A stretch of DNA of 49,240 nt from Chromera velia. Taxonomy: Eukaryota; Sar; Chromeraceae. This document shows, piece by piece, positions 10,509 to 23,780 of the stretch (positions within the stretch are counted from its first letter, which is position 1; every line of letters begins with the position of its first letter). The position numbers and the translations under genes were made by a program. Location of the stretch: the NCBI GenBank assembly GCA_018398765.1, contig JAHBMJ010001769.1, positions 45,468 to 94,707 on the forward strand, given 5' to 3'. Under the pieces are notes generated by a model. That model had not been told where the DNA came from. It saw only the letters and a list, made by a program, of their open reading frames with translations, and made no database searches.

Positions 10509-12582
10509 AGGGTGTATGCACGGATGAGTGACGTACCGCTGCTGCTGATACATGAGAGAGAGCTCAACAAACACGGGGAGCCCGGACAAAGTGAAGGAAG
10601 AGAGGAAGAGAGCGATCAATTAGCTGATCGATCATCATCTATGCCTGTTCGTATGCTTGCTGTGTGCGTGCCGCAACAATGAAAGAATGGTGGATGAACG
10701 GCCGGGGGGTTGGTGAGAGATCGGACAGATGCCAGAGTTGAGTGAGACACGACACACACACGCGACTGACTGACGAAGCACGAGGACCCACTCCCGTGTT
10801 GCATGCTTGCAGGTCATTTCACAGAAAGGCAGGCAGGAAGGCAACGGCAAAAAAGACGGACAAGTTCCTTCAAGGCAGAGAAGGCGCAAGTCCGAATAAT
10901 TGCCAGCCATCCTGCAGTGACAGAAGACACCAAGCAAGCCAAGCAAAGAAAAGGCTCAAATCAACGAACAAAGCTGGTCTGCTGCCCTCGGCCAGACGTT
11001 CGTACAGTCACTCTCAACAGCACAGGTGTGCATCTGCATGTGTTTGTCTTTCGGTGTCCGTCTGTAAGCATGCACGCTGCTTGTCGTCGCTGTATGTTGT
11101 ATGTGTCCTTTCTGCTTTCCTTCTTTCTGCCACCCCCCACCAGTGATGGATGCTTTTGTTTGCACTGCACTCCCTTAGCTTCGAATCTTTTGTTACATAT
11201 TCATTTATCCAAGCAGGGACTCACTTGTCTTTCACCTCTACCTTCCAATTTTCTCACCAAGAGAGGGAAGAAAACACTCGCTCACTCACTCTTTTGGTCC
11301 AACCAGACTAGAGAAGACTGCATGCTACTGCACCTCTTATCTCGATCACTCTATTTTGTTTTCATGTCCCCAACCGGCTCGAAAAGCGAAGTCGAAGAAT
11401 GAGATCACAGCCAAACACACACACAGACAGACATGCAGACAGAGAACCCCTTATGGGCACATGGACGTCACCACTTTATTCTCTTTCCTTCCGACTGCCG
11501 GTTTTTATCCTTCGTGCTTTTTTTTTCCATGTATGTTTGCATGTATCCATGCGTCCGTCCGTCTTCCTTCTTGGCCCTTGATTTCTTTCTTTCTTTTTTT
11601 TTTGGCTCGGCTTGGCTCGCGCTCTCCCACTCACTGACTCCCTCAGTTTTCCCCTTCCTTTCGTCGTCCCGGGCAGGGGTCAGCCACGGGGCATATCGTT
11701 GGTTTGGGAGTCAATGATGAAGTGAGTCGATCAGTGAAAGTTCGTGCGTGCGTGCGATGGAGTCTTTTAGGCTGGGGGATGGGAGGGAGGCAAGCGAAGG
11801 TGAACAAGAAATTGAGGTGTTAGAGTGACATGACTGCTCGGAGAAGAGGGGAACGAAAGAAGGAAGAGAAAAAGATGAAATCCTTCTCCGCTCTCGTCCG
11901 TCAACTGCTCGCAATGCCTCTCTCTCTCTCTCTCTCTCTCTCTGTGCATGTCAATGTCTGTGTGTATGCGTGTGTATGTGTGTATGTGTATTTGTTTAAG
12001 GAAGGCCTCGGGCGTATGTATTTGTGTGTGAGAGAGGACGGACTGCGGTGTATATATTTGTGTGTGTTTTCGACTTGCAACTGACAGAGAAGAAAAAAGA
12101 AAAGAGGTTCGGAGACCGTCTCTACGGGTGTGACTCTGAGGTCTTAATGCAGACAGAAGGCCGACCTTTTGTTTCTTTTTCAATAGGTGCGCCGGCAGAC
12201 ACAAGCAAGCAACAAAGCCAAGTGACTCTATTTCTGTCTCTCTGTCTTTGTCTGTCTGTCTCCCACCTGCACTCATTGTGTAAGGAAGGATGGCGGAAGG
12301 AAGAAAGAGCGGATAGGCGAGAAGCTGCTGACTGTATTTCTCTGTCCGTCTGTCTGTCTGTGTGTCTTTCAAATTGGTGCAATAAATAAATGAGGAAAAA
12401 AGGATCGAAAGGAGAATGACTGACTGAAGTGCTGACTGACTTTTTCATCGTTCTCGTTTGTGCGATGCACGCATGCCCATGCATGCACACAGGTGTCGCT
12501 GAGATGACTATCTCAGGGCGCGCTTGCGTTCATGAGACTGTGAATGAGTGAGTGAGGGAAGAGACGAAACGCTGGCTGTTGG

Positions 12583-12620
12583 CTGAATGGATGGATGGAT
12601 GGATGGATGGATGGATGGAC
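12583..12620. repeat. (GATG)n microsatellite
   Basis: About nine GATG units, the last imperfect, read directly from the sequence. Confidence 0.95.
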
Positions 12621-15600
12621 GGATAGACAGAAAGGACAAAAGCAGGCTTGGGGGCAATGCTTGGCGGGCTGCTCCTGTGACTCAATGACTGACTGACTGG
12701 TTGACCACTTGCTAATGAACAATGAAGGGAGAAGGGGAGGGAGCGAGGGGAACAACGGAAGGACGGAAAGAAGAAAGAAAAGCAGACAGAGCAGTCGCCG
12801 AAGTCAGCTTTGTCGACTCCATCGGAGATCATCTTTCCTTCTTTCATTCATTTCTTTTCCGCACGGACATTTTTGATGATCGCGGCTACTCATTATTTCT
12901 TATGCAAGGGTGCCTAGCATAGCTTATGCGACCCTTCGCATGTCAAGTCAGTCAATCACGTGAAGTGAAAGAGAAAGACGGTCCACGGTTCCTTGCTTGA
13001 AGTATGGGTGGATACGTGGGTCTCCTCAGGTTGGGCAGTCCGGCCATGCAGTGCGTGTGTGTACATTTTTGTGACCTTTTTTACTCACAGTCCATCCATC
13101 CATCCATGATTCCATCCGTTCTTCTGTCTTTTTTCCTTTCTTTCGTGTTTTTCGATCTGATCTTGTTGCCATTTATTTATGCGGAGATTTCACACAGGAG
13201 GAGGGAGGTTGAGGAGTAAATGGCGTTGATGCTGTGAGTGCGTTCGTGCGTGATGAAGTGAGAAGAGCATGTATGCGTGCGTAACCGTGTTCATCCATTC
13301 ATAGATATTTTTGTCTTCATTGCTCCGTGACATGACGTGACGCCCTGCTATGCCGTGATGGATTGACCGTCCTTCCAATCAGGTGTTGTGATGACCAAGG
13401 TCGGTCGGTCGGTCGGGTTTTCTGTCAGGCAGTGCAAGGTGGTTCATGAGTACACTTGTGAAATGAAAAAAGCAGCCAATTTTTCAATGGGTGTGGATGT
13501 TGTCTGTCTGTCTGTCTGTCTGTCTGTTTGGCTGACGGTTCTCCCCTCCGTCTGTTTCTTGGCACGTTTTTTCTCTATCTATCTGTCATTTATTTCTTAT
13601 TAAGCAACCCGAGCGACCGACAACTTCATCACAGCCTCTTCACGGCTGCCTGCATGGATGCTTGATTTCTTTTTTGTTTTTGTTTTCCATTTCTTTTCCT
13701 TTCCTTTGGTATTTGAATGAGTGAGGAAGCAAGGTGACGCACAAAGGGAGAGATCTTCTCTCTCTCTCCTGAACTGCTGCGCTTTTACGGTTCGCGTCAA
13801 GGAAGGCGGAACGTTTGTTCCCGTGGGATGCATGGATGCACCGCTTTTGTCTTTTTTTCTTTTTTGTGTCGTCTCGGTGTTATTCTTTGCTCCATTTTCT
13901 TTTTTTGATCCATTAGTCTGCTTCACTCCGCTTCCCTCTGCTGCTCTCCTGCTGTCCGCTTCACTCTGACGAAAAGCCGTCAAGCAAATCGGTGTGTAGG
14001 TAGAGCCATGCAGGAAGAAAGGGCACACAAAGCAAGGAAGGATGAAGACGTTGGAGGGAGCCGAGGGAGGACGCTGGGTGCATGGGTGCTCTTGGTGGAG
14101 GAAGAGGAGTCTGATCGATTGGTTGGATCAGATGACTCTCTTGCCTCTTTCTTTCATTTTTGTCGGATTTTTCTTTTTGCCGTGCGTGTCTCTCTCTCTT
14201 TTTCTACTCTCTTTGCTCGAACCAAAGTGTTGCTTGAAGAAAAACGAAGTGATCGAGAAAGAAAGACAGATTTCAGTTACTTGAAGTTCGAGTGAAGTGA
14301 AGGAAACATGAGTTTTTCAAACAAACAAGCAAACAAAGAAACGAGAAGCTTCTGTTCTGAGTAAGCAAAAATGCCAGACCACCGATGTATGAGTGCACTC
14401 TCTCACTCTCTTCGGAGTGAGATCGATCAATCGATTGACTCTCTCTATGTTTCGTTCTTTCTTCCTTTCGTTCATTCATTTTCTTCCTTCCTTCCTTCCT
14501 TCCTTCCTTCCTTCGTTGCGACTTTGGCTGTTGTTTAGGCAGGGAGAGCAAATCCCCTTCGAGGACTCTCTCTTGATACCTTCATTACATTCTTTGATCT
14601 CTCTGTCTGTCTGTCTGTCTGTCTGAGACTCTTCCCCATCCATTGTGAAAACAGTCAATGGCTTGCTTCGCATTTGAATTTATATGCCTCTTCTTTCTGT
14701 CTCATTCGATCTATGCGTGTTTTTTTGCCGGTTGCTGGTGAGAGGGGATGACTGCTTTTCGGGCATGTCTCTCTCTTTCCTGAGCAGTGACCATCTCTGT
14801 TTGTTTGGATTGGCTGGTGCAGGTGAGAGAAAGAGAGAAGGAGGTCGTTCGAAACTCGAAAGAAATCTTCTTTATGAAAGACAGACCTGCTGCATCAGCC
14901 ATCGGGTGCTCTCTCGCTGTTGTGCATCTTGACTGCATTGCATTCTTAGCTTGCTTGGGTTTTTCTTTCCTCCATGCACCTCTCATTTCTTTCTTTCTTT
15001 CTTTCCAAGCGACTCGACGGCCTAGTTGGGAGAGACACATGGCAGGGTCATGGAGAGGAAGAGACGTGCAGGCAGCTGCAGATGAATAGAAGATACACGA
15101 ACAAACAAATAAGAAGGATGACCGCGATGATCGTCTCACTGTCCTAGGTCTGTTTTGTGGGTGGGACCTGCTTGTTTGCCCTCGAGGGCTTTTGCCTCGT
15201 TCGGTCTGACTGCATGTGGCCTTGACTGAATCGATCACTGCTTCCTTTCCTGGCTGGCTGCGTTCTTGCTCTCTCTTGCAACTGAAGTCGGCTGGATGAG
15301 CCAGTTCGTCATACAGTTAGTCACACACACGTAGACATGCAGGCAGGCAGGCAGGTTGGCTGGATGGCGGCAACAAAATCGATCGAACAACCGATCTTCC
15401 GAATCGTCGATTCTTTCGTTCCTTTCGGTTTTCTCTCTTTCTGTTCGAGAGAAAGAATGAGAAAACGCAAAAAAAGAAAAGAAGAAACTAAGACATGATT
15501 TCCCAACCCGCTTCGAGTCCGACACCGAAGTTCATCGCTCCTAAAAAAAAGAAATCGCAATTCATTCCCACAGAGATCGATATTTCTTTGTCTTGACTTG

Positions 15601-15899
15601 AAAAACGCAGTAAGTAAGTAGGTCGGTCGATCGATCGAAATCGATTTGAGGGATCGAGGCGACCCTGCCGAAGGGAGAGATCCTACGGGACGAGGAACGA
15701 AATGATCGAGCGAGCAGCATCAGAAAGGAAAAAAACAAAATGAAAGACAGAAAGAAGTCACTGGCTTTCTTGTCACTTTAATGTGAGTCGGTCGATCGAT
15801 GATGAAGGATCGTTTTGTTGCAGGTGCAAGCAAGCAAGTTATGTCCAACCCTCTGTAATGCATTCTTTTCTTGTGTCCTCTCTCTTTTATTCGATCTTT

Positions 15900-15930
<31 letters not shown>

Positions 15931-17032
15931 GCCTGTGAAGAAAAGAAGGGAGAAGAAGAAACATATAGTCTGTCTGTCTGTCTCAAGTGCCTTCACCCAT
16001 CGAGACCTCCCACCAAAAACACCATGCACCGTGTAGGACTTCCTGCCGACTTACCGTCTTCGAATCGAACCGAACCGACGCACGCCCTGCCCTCCCTTCC
16101 AGGAGGTAACTAGACTAGGGGAATGGGATGAAAACAAAGGCTGCAGGGCTGGGGAGAGGACAGGCAGACAGTCAATCCATCAAACAAAACAAATGCCTTA
16201 CATCATCATACCAACGAAAAGGTTGGAACCGGAACTGATGGAAACGGGCGCACGGGTAGACAGACAGACTGACCGACAGACAGACAGACAAACTGTCGAT
16301 AGATCTTTCGCCATTCGTGTAGTGAGGACACAGGATGGCAATATGATTCATTCGTTTATTGCAATGCATGCAGGCAGCTAGGCAGGCACACCGGGAACTC
16401 TGGCTCTAGTGCCTGCATGCCCAACTGACTGCATGTGTGCCCCCCCGCCGTCTTTCTTGCCTGCCTCCCTGCTCTGCTTGCTTCACTTCATTCCCTTAAT
16501 TCCCCTCCCGATGTATGTGCTGATGAAGACAGGGGGGCTGCGATCGAAGACTGACCGGCCGGATATTTCGCAATGCGAAAAAAAAAGACGAAGAGCGGAG
16601 GAGTGAGTTGTCCCGACCGGCTGGAATGGGTCCGTGAGAGAGCGCCGTATTGACAACCGGCGCGCTCGAGACTGACTGACACTGGCCGGTCGATCGGTCA
16701 TTTGGGTGGATCTTGAGGCCCTCTTGTGGGGGCGTGAGGCAATTTAACACGTATGTATACAGAGGAAGTGCATGCATGCACACACTGTCTGCGTAGCCTT
16801 CGGGTCAGAGTTTGCAGTCTGATTGTGCAAGGCCTCGTTTGATTTCTTCTTTTCTTACAGCACTTCTCGACTTCTGAACCATCCTGGTCCATCCGTGCAT
16901 ACATATGCGTGCGTGAATGCCGCGTGTGTCTTGAGGCGTACACGCATATGTTTCCAGACCAGACTAGAGTCTAGAGACCAGATGCTTTCAAGAATCGATA
17001 TGATATACACCAACAATACATCTACCCTGCAA

Positions 17033-17420
17033 AAATGAGTGAATTTACAAATGAATTTACATGAATTTAAGCAGTAAATTTATCCGAATTTACATGAATT
17101 TAAGTGAATTTACAAGTGAATTTTAACTATAAATTCACTAATAAGCTAAGTTTTAAATTTACAGTATTATTTACTATATAAAATGAATTTAAGTGAATTT
17201 ACGTTAATTCTAGCCTAGATTCTAGTGTTAATTAATTTGTAGAGATGGGAATCTAGGTTCAAACTAGGGTTTAAATAGATACTTATAAACGTATAGCTAT
17301 AGTAATTTAGTAAACAACTTGAATCAAATCAATTATAATATATCTAAAAATTCTTAGTTAAAATTCCTGGCGGTATTAAATTCTATTAAATTACTAATTT
17401 AAAAAAGGTTTCGATGCAAG
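17033..17420. other. AT-rich island with GAATTTA repeats
   Basis: Composition changes abruptly from mixed CT/GA-rich DNA to strongly AT-rich DNA. The first 150 bases repeat GAATTTACA/GAATTTAAG imperfectly. There is no ORF. It starts with aaaaatgagtgaattt, which also occurs at about 39021 in another AT-rich island. It may be a degenerate transposon or satellite; no terminal repeats were recognised. Confidence 0.7.
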
Positions 17421-18946
17421 AATCAATCGATCGAACAAAGTGCGTCTCACCCCTGGCAGACAGCACCGTTCAAGTTGGTCGTCCATTCTCACCGGGCTTC
17501 AGTTCCCGAAAGACAGGCAGACAAATAGTGACGACTAGCAGTGTCTGTCTGTTCTGTCCGTCTGCGCGTCGGTCAATCTAGTGCACTCCGATCGATCGAT
17601 CGATCTTCGAATGAATTCGGCAGGCAGACGAACATGCACTCCAACAGACAGGTAGGCAGGTCGGAAGATGACCACATCAATTAAGAGACTTTGGGAGCTA
17701 GAGACCTTCCTTGATTTGCACGGTGGGCACGCTTGAATCTCAATTTGATTTCCCTTTAGACCGCTCTTCGACTTTCTTCCTGCTTCGCTCTGTCAACTCA
17801 ATCAAACTTGTGCCCTTTCTTTCTTCCATGAGTTCGTCGTCACGGCTTTCTCTGTGTGACCTTGCGGAGTGCATGCGTGTTCCTTTCTTTCTCTCTTTAT
17901 GCACCCCCCGGGGCGTTCCACCTCAGCTCTGTCGTTTTTTTAGCTACGCAGTCCTCTTTGAGGGTCTCTCTCTCTCGCGTGCATGCACCAAATGAACGAA
18001 CGAAAGAATCAACCAGTCAAAGGAGAGTGTACACCGCCACCAAGCACTCATCCATTCGTGCATCCATCCACACATGCACATTTTCGATCATCCATTCACG
18101 CACGCATTCATTCATTCACTCACTCATTCATCCGTGCAGTCATGCACGCACGCATACACCCATTCACGCGTGCCAGCCAAAATAAGCCAGCTCCAAAACG
18201 CATTCATTGATTCATTAGAAAGACCAAAAAGCGAGCACGGAGAAGACGACGCAAGAAGAAATGTCAGAGAGGTGGTTTGGAATGAAGGAAGAACACGACG
18301 ACACAGACAGAAGAAGAAAACGAGACAGGCAGACGGAGGATTCCAAGCTCTTCCCCCCGTCTTGAAGGAAATCTTCACCCTGACAGAGAGAGAAGAGACA
18401 TACACGAGAACATTCCACTCCCCCCCTGTCTATGCCCAAACACACTGAGAAGAGAAGGCATCCACTTTGCTTGATTCATTGACGGAGGGCGGACGACAGG
18501 AGAAAATGGATTGCAAGAAGCCCAATTCTTGCAACGTGAACGGATGACAAAGGCGGTTGTCTCTGTTGATCTTCTTCCTCAAACCCCTTGCTTCTATTTT
18601 TATTTTCATTCTCTGTTTGAGCGAGTTAAGTCGTCGAAGGCATCCAACGCGAGCAGGCAAGCAAGCGAGCGAGCCGTGTCCCCAACGTTAGCCGAAAGAA
18701 GAGCTGCCCCTGAAGTCTGACGGAAAACGGCAGAGGGACAGTGGCGGGTCGGGAACTTCGTCTAGCAGGCAGGCAGGCAGGCAGGCAGGCAGACACTGAA
18801 AGAAAGACAGCGACTGTCTGACACTGACAAACATTAACGACCGAGTGAGTGACTCCCCTCCAAATGGCCTGATGGATTGATTGAGGAGAAAGAAGGATGA
18901 CCTCTTCCTCCCTCCCTCCCGAGTGCTTCCTTCAGCTGAATGCCCT

Positions 18947-19240
18947 NNNNNNNNNNNNNNNNNNNNNNNNNNNNNNNNNNNNNNNNNNNNNNNNNNNNNN
19001 NNNNNNNNNNNNNNNNNNNNNNNNNNNNNNNNNNNNNNNNNNNNNNNNNNNNNNNNNNNNNNNNNNNNNNNNNNNNNNNNNNNNNNNNNNNNNNNNNNNN
19101 NNNNNNNNNNNNNNNNNNNNNNNNNNNNNNNNNNNNNNNNNNNNNNNNNNNNNNNNNNNNNNNNNNNNNNNNNNNNNNNNNNNNNNNNNNNNNNNNNNNN
19201 NNNNNNNNNNNNNNNNNNNNNNNNNNNNNNNNNNNNNNNN
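18947..19240. other. Assembly gap (294 N)
   Basis: A run of N downstream of the LHC gene. Any feature crossing it is unknown. Confidence 1.
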
Positions 19241-19377
19241 CTCCCACATGTTCTCTTTCTCGTCACCCCTGTCTGCTTCTCCCCCCTCCTCCCTTAGACT
19301 TTCGCCCCCGTGTGCACCCTCCAAACCAGATTGTTCCAACTCTCCTCCCCTTCCTCTCGCTCCTTCCCTCCTTCCCC

Positions 19378-20873
19378 CTAGGCCTCCAGGAGATCGACAA
19401 CAGAGACTCCCACTGCCTTCTGCCCGAGCTGAGTGAGGAGACCCTGCAGGCAGGCAGGCAGATGGGTGAGGAAGAAAAGCATAAAAGGAAAGGAGACGAA
19501 CGACACAGCCAGGGGGGGAGGGACATTGACAGAGAGGGACAGCCGGAGGGAGAGAGGGAGAGAAGGAAACTTGAATGAATGAATGAACGAATGAATGAAT
19601 GAACGAATGAATGCACCGGATGTTTCAGTGAGAATTTGCCCACACAGTTCTTTCTTTCTTTGTATGTCCCTGCATGGTCTGCTCCCTCGCTCCCTCCCTC
19701 TCTTTCTCCTCCCAAACCGACCTCCCCGGAAGCGTTGGCCTGAGCAATCATGGCGAGGATTCCGATCATCGCCAGTCTGCCGTTCTTGATCTCACGGGTC
19801 TGCAGACAGCCAGCCAGCCAGACACATACAGACAGAAAGACATGTGTCCACATATACATACATACATACATAAATCCCTAGATAGACGCAGTATGTCGGT
19901 TCTTCATTCAAGGTCTTCGCTCAGTCTGTCAGCTAGTCAGCCAGCTACCCCGCATCCTTTCTTCTTCTTCTTCTTCTTCTTCTTCAGGGGCAGTGGAGCT
20001 CTCCCGTCTCCGTCTATCACATTGCGGTTGACAGGAGAGGGAGCAAAACGATAGATGAAGAGGGGAAGAACAGCAGATCGAGAGAGAGAGAGACGTAGGG
20101 GCATTCATGCATGTATTCCGACATGACAGCTACAAGCGCGAACGAAGAAAGGAAGGACACAAACAAGAAGAAACAAACAAACTCCAAAAAAAACAACCCT
20201 CGACTGTCCCGTCCCACTCTAACAAAGAAGGAAGGAAGAAGAAAGCAGCCACTTGCTTGCACCCATGCACCCAGTCATCCAACTGACTGACTGACCGACC
20301 TGCATGGTCTTGTACTCCTCAGGGGAGTAGTTGAACTTGAAGGGGTTCCACCTGCGTGCGTGTGGACGACTCATTAATTGATTGCCTCGCTCACTCATAG
20401 ACTCACTCACTAGGGGAGCGAAAAAAGGGACAAGAAAAATTGAACGAAGAAATCGAGAAACAAAAAAAAACACAGCACTTCCTCCAGCCCTCCGAAGAGT
20501 AACCAGACCACACCAAACGGGAAAAAAACTACGTCAATGTATGAACATCGCCCCCACCCCACCGAGCCACTTAAAACTTGAATGAACCAAAAAAACAAAA
20601 GGAGGAACCAACAGAGCAAGCAGAACTAACAACGAAGAAACGGACCTTCCCTCTCCCTGCCCGAGTCCGAGGTCACCGGCAGCAGCGTCTCCCTGGATGA
20701 CGCTGCAATCCAATCAGTTCATTCATTCATTCGTTCATTCATTCACGTTGTACAAGGAAGGCACCCCCAATTTTTTTTTTTTTTGCATCCAGGCTCCAGA
20801 ATGTCACTCACAGTATCTCAAAGACACAACAAAGCGGCTCCTCAGCGGTTTTTCAAGGAAACATCCACACGTC

Positions 20874-20906
<33 letters not shown>

Positions 20907-22952
20907 GGCAGTGCACCCACAGTGCTTTCCTTTTCGCCCCCACAGCTAGCTCCCCAATCAATCATTACTTTTTGCCCCAGAGGAACAGACGGCATCGGCA
21001 CACCGCATCATAGAGCTTTTGAAGACAAAAACGGATGCAGGAACTGATGAGCAAATTATTTGCCCCCCATCACTTCGTAAACGTTGAGCCTGACAGGGCA
21101 CACTCCAGACAGGAAACATCCCACCGCAACTACACTCACGGTCAGCGGCAAGACAAGAGGAGAGGACAGATCTTCAAGAAACTGCTCAGAGAATGAATGA
21201 CAGGCTCTCTACCTGCCTGCCTGACTGACCGCTTGATTCTGAAGTACTCGAGGGCGAAGATTCCGAAAGCGATCTGCACGAGGCCTGCTGCGGGGGCAGT
21301 GTAGATGGCCTTCAGGGGGTTCAGCTCTGCGAAGGCATCCTGCCCGACCTGCACATCCACACACACACACACACACACGCACGCGAATGTACACTCGGAC
21401 ACACACACACACACACACACGCACGCGAATGTACACTCTAGACATCACTTCCTCTAACTTTCTCCCCTGAGTCCGTCGGGCACCCACAAACGAGAATCCG
21501 CAAGAAAGAGCGTGACCAGAACAAAAAGCAAGTATGGAAGAAAAACAAATTTTGCAGCTTCCATCTCATGACTGCCTGCATATGCAGAAAGGAGGGGCCG
21601 TGCAGAAAGCAGCGAAGAACGGGAGACAAGTACAAAACCACCCCACCCCACGGCACAAGCAAACAAACACTGCATTGATTAGATTGATTATTCCACCACC
21701 ACCACCATAGGAAGGGATCTCTCTTGAAGGGAAGAAGACTCGACTTTCTCCATTTCTCATGGACCAAAAAAAAAATCGCAACAGTTTTGTTTCCTTTCCT
21801 TCCCCGCAGAAGAAAACCGGTCTCTCACTCTCCTTCTCCCTGCTGCTTCTTTCTGTGTGCTGTTCCAAGGGGATAGAAGGAATTTAATTCTTCGGTCTGC
21901 CCCCTTCTCTTTCTTCCTTTCCTCCGTCCCCTGTGCCCGCGCGACGTCATGACACGGCCACCAACTGCCCTCTTCTTCCTTCTGTGCCCCCTCACCAGCA
22001 GCCCTGCCCGGCTTTTCTGTTTGACCGCCGCCTCCCCTGCGTGCTGTGACTGAACCTCCACTCTCTCCTGTCCATCCCTCCCGCTTCTCCAGACGCGCAA
22101 AATCTGCGGAAGGAGGCCGTTCCCCCACAGCGTCTTCTCAGACTGTTCTCCTTGACCCCCCCCCTTTTTGATTTTCTTCAGCGCGCTCTCCACCTCTTCC
22201 ATCCACCTTCCTGAGGGCACCTTCCCTTCCTCTCCATACAGTGCACAGCTACTTCCTCCCTCGCCACTACTGTTTGTAAGCTGCTGGATCCACATCTGCC
22301 GCGCACACGCTCACATCCGACCAACCAACCTGTGCGTTTCCACCGAAGTGGGCGATCTCGGGGAAGATCCAGCCGAGAGTCGCCAGCATCGCCACGCGTG
22401 CGTGTGTGATCTCCGCCTCTCTGTACCACTTAAGAGATCTCTCCTCGCCTCCAATCAACCACTGACGGGGAAGATTGTTTGTGAAACCAGCCTGCAAAAA
22501 GTCATGCAGAAAAAGGAGACGGCGTAAATCGCGACTGCCTCCCCTCATTTCTGTGCAGGCAAAATCATGAGGCAGAGCCAACCGACCGGGTCAAATCCAT
22601 AGTCCCCTGCGAGGGTTCCGTCGAGGCCGGGAGGGTACTTGTCGAAGGGAAGGGCAATTGAGCGGTCTCCGTTATCTGACATGTAGTTAGGGTCAGAAAA
22701 GTCTCCGTTGACGAGTTCAGACACAGACACAGGTCTAATGAACCTCCCCTCCAGAGCGACGTCTCTGTCGGCCTCGTTGAAAGATGCGGGGGCCTTCTTT
22801 GACTTGGAGGCAGATCCCTTTTTCTTGGAGAACATGGAGAGGGCGGCGTTGGACTCTCTCATGCCAGACAGAGGGGCATTTACGAAGGCAGAAGCATCTC
22901 TGGCCAGGAGAGACACCGCGGCGCACCCGACGACTGCTGTCACCTTCTGCAT
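19378..22952 (-). CDS. Chlorophyll-binding light-harvesting complex (LHC) protein, plastid-targeted
   Basis: Seven exons: 22952-22587, 22491-22330, 21348-21230, 20702-20646, 20351-20300, 19799-19722 and 19443-19378. They total 900 nt, 299 aa, and all phases match. Residues 1-22 form a signal peptide ending ASA, followed by Phe23, the usual start of a red-type transit peptide, then a Ser/Lys-rich stretch. The mature part has GDYGFDP (117-122), helix 1 with E149-x-x-H152-x-R154 (EITHARVAML), helix 2 near 190-212 and helix 3 with E255-x-x-N258-x-R260 (EIKNGRLAMIGIL). These Glu/His/Asn and Arg residues are the classic chlorophyll ligands and ion-pair partners. AGDLGLGQ and NYSPEEYKTMQ before helix 3 are typical of red-lineage LHC proteins. 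The protein should sit in the thylakoid membrane and pass energy to a photosystem. The subfamily (Lhcr, FCP-like or other) is not decided. Confidence 0.95.
20875..20904. repeat. Poly-C run (30 bases) in LHC intron
   Basis: Thirty consecutive C followed by GGGG, between the third and fourth exons of the LHC gene. On the coding (minus) strand this is poly-G, which can form a G-quadruplex and often marks assembly-length uncertainty. Confidence 0.95.
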
Positions 22953-23780
22953 TCTTTTGAATTAAATGAGAGGGAACGATTTACACAGACGACTTTCGTC
23001 TCTTAGTGCGAGGGTGCACTCCAGCCTTCTTCCGTGCTTGTGTTTGCGTTTACTCAGAGAGGTAGGAGCGCTCGAGGGTCAGAGGAAGAGGCGAGCTCAG
23101 GAATAGAGGAGGTCTTGAGGAAGAAGAGACGTCCAGCTTGACCCCGCGGCTCCGGACTTTTTTCGTGGCTGATTTTCGCTTTCCGGGACCACAGTTTCGG
23201 TCTCGCTTTTTCCACTGCGCGGGGCCGCGGCCCCCGAAAGCCGCGAATATGCAAAGTGCATGTGAGGCGCGGTCCCGAAAGCCGCAGTTTGCATGTTTTG
23301 CCCACACCAGCACTTTGCGGGACCGTCGACCGTCTCCAACCGTCTCTGTCGAGTCGTTCAAGATCCATTGCACATGCATGGCACAGACAGGCTGCCCGAC
23401 TGGATTGCCGGACTGCCGGCCTTGCTGCGCATCAAGCTTTCCAGGAGGACATGATGTGCTGGGCAAGGAAGAACTACTGCTTCAAGTTTTTATCCTGATA
23501 TCGGTTGCCGTGCGAAACATGTGCCCTACGTTAGCCAAATTTTCAGCAAAAGCGTCTGCTTCCATGCACTGAGTCTAACCTCACACCCGTCTCTTTTGCT
23601 GGACAGCCTCGTTCTTCATTTGACGATTTTGCTTTTTGTTGACTCGACTCCGCTCTTGAAGACTGAAGGACAAGTGGTCAACTGACTGTAGCAGAAGTTG
23701 TGGTTCTGTTCAGTGGTTCTCTTCAGCACGGCGGGTGTCTTGACGTGCTTACACACGGTGCTGAAGTCACGAAAAGAAAA
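22953..23780. promoter_or_regulatory. Shared upstream region of the divergent LHC and Lys/Glu-Ser genes
   Basis: The two genes start back to back (22952 on minus, 23781 on plus) with 828 bp between them. A GC-rich block near 23130-23340 contains two copies of a short hairpin-forming repeat, each followed by a TGCAAA/TTTGCAT-like element. Long frames on both strands here look like composition effects. No TATA box could be assigned. Confidence 0.5.
23227..23285. repeat. Two copies of a hairpin motif in the divergent promoter
   Basis: GCGGCCCCCGAAAGCCGC (23227-23244) recurs as GCGGTCCCGAAAGCCGC (23269-23285). Each can pair its ends (GCGGC with GCCGC in the first, GCGG with CCGC in the second) around a CCCGAAA loop, and each is followed within about six bases by an ATGCAAA or TTTGCAT element. 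Confidence 0.6.

Larger units (their letters stand above)
7521..18946. other. 11.4-kb microsatellite-rich region without supportable genes
   Basis: Every open frame here is short or built from tetranucleotide and dinucleotide repeats. Clear arrays include GTCT/GTCC (8385, 10150, 12345, 13500, 14600, 15900), GAGT (10469-10508), GATG (12583-12620), CCTT (14482-14513) and GCAG (18763-18792). The sequence resembles the introns of the neighbouring genes, so part of it may be intronic to a gene whose small exons I cannot separate from noise. Weak exon-like pieces are 9294-9335 (-), 10815-11028 (+) and 13384-13400 (+). Confidence 0.6.

Noticed and set aside
23050-23572. Overlapping 138- and 144-codon frames on opposite strands upstream of the LHC gene
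   Set aside because: The block is GC-rich and repeated, both frames look like composition effects, and neither has splice or domain support.
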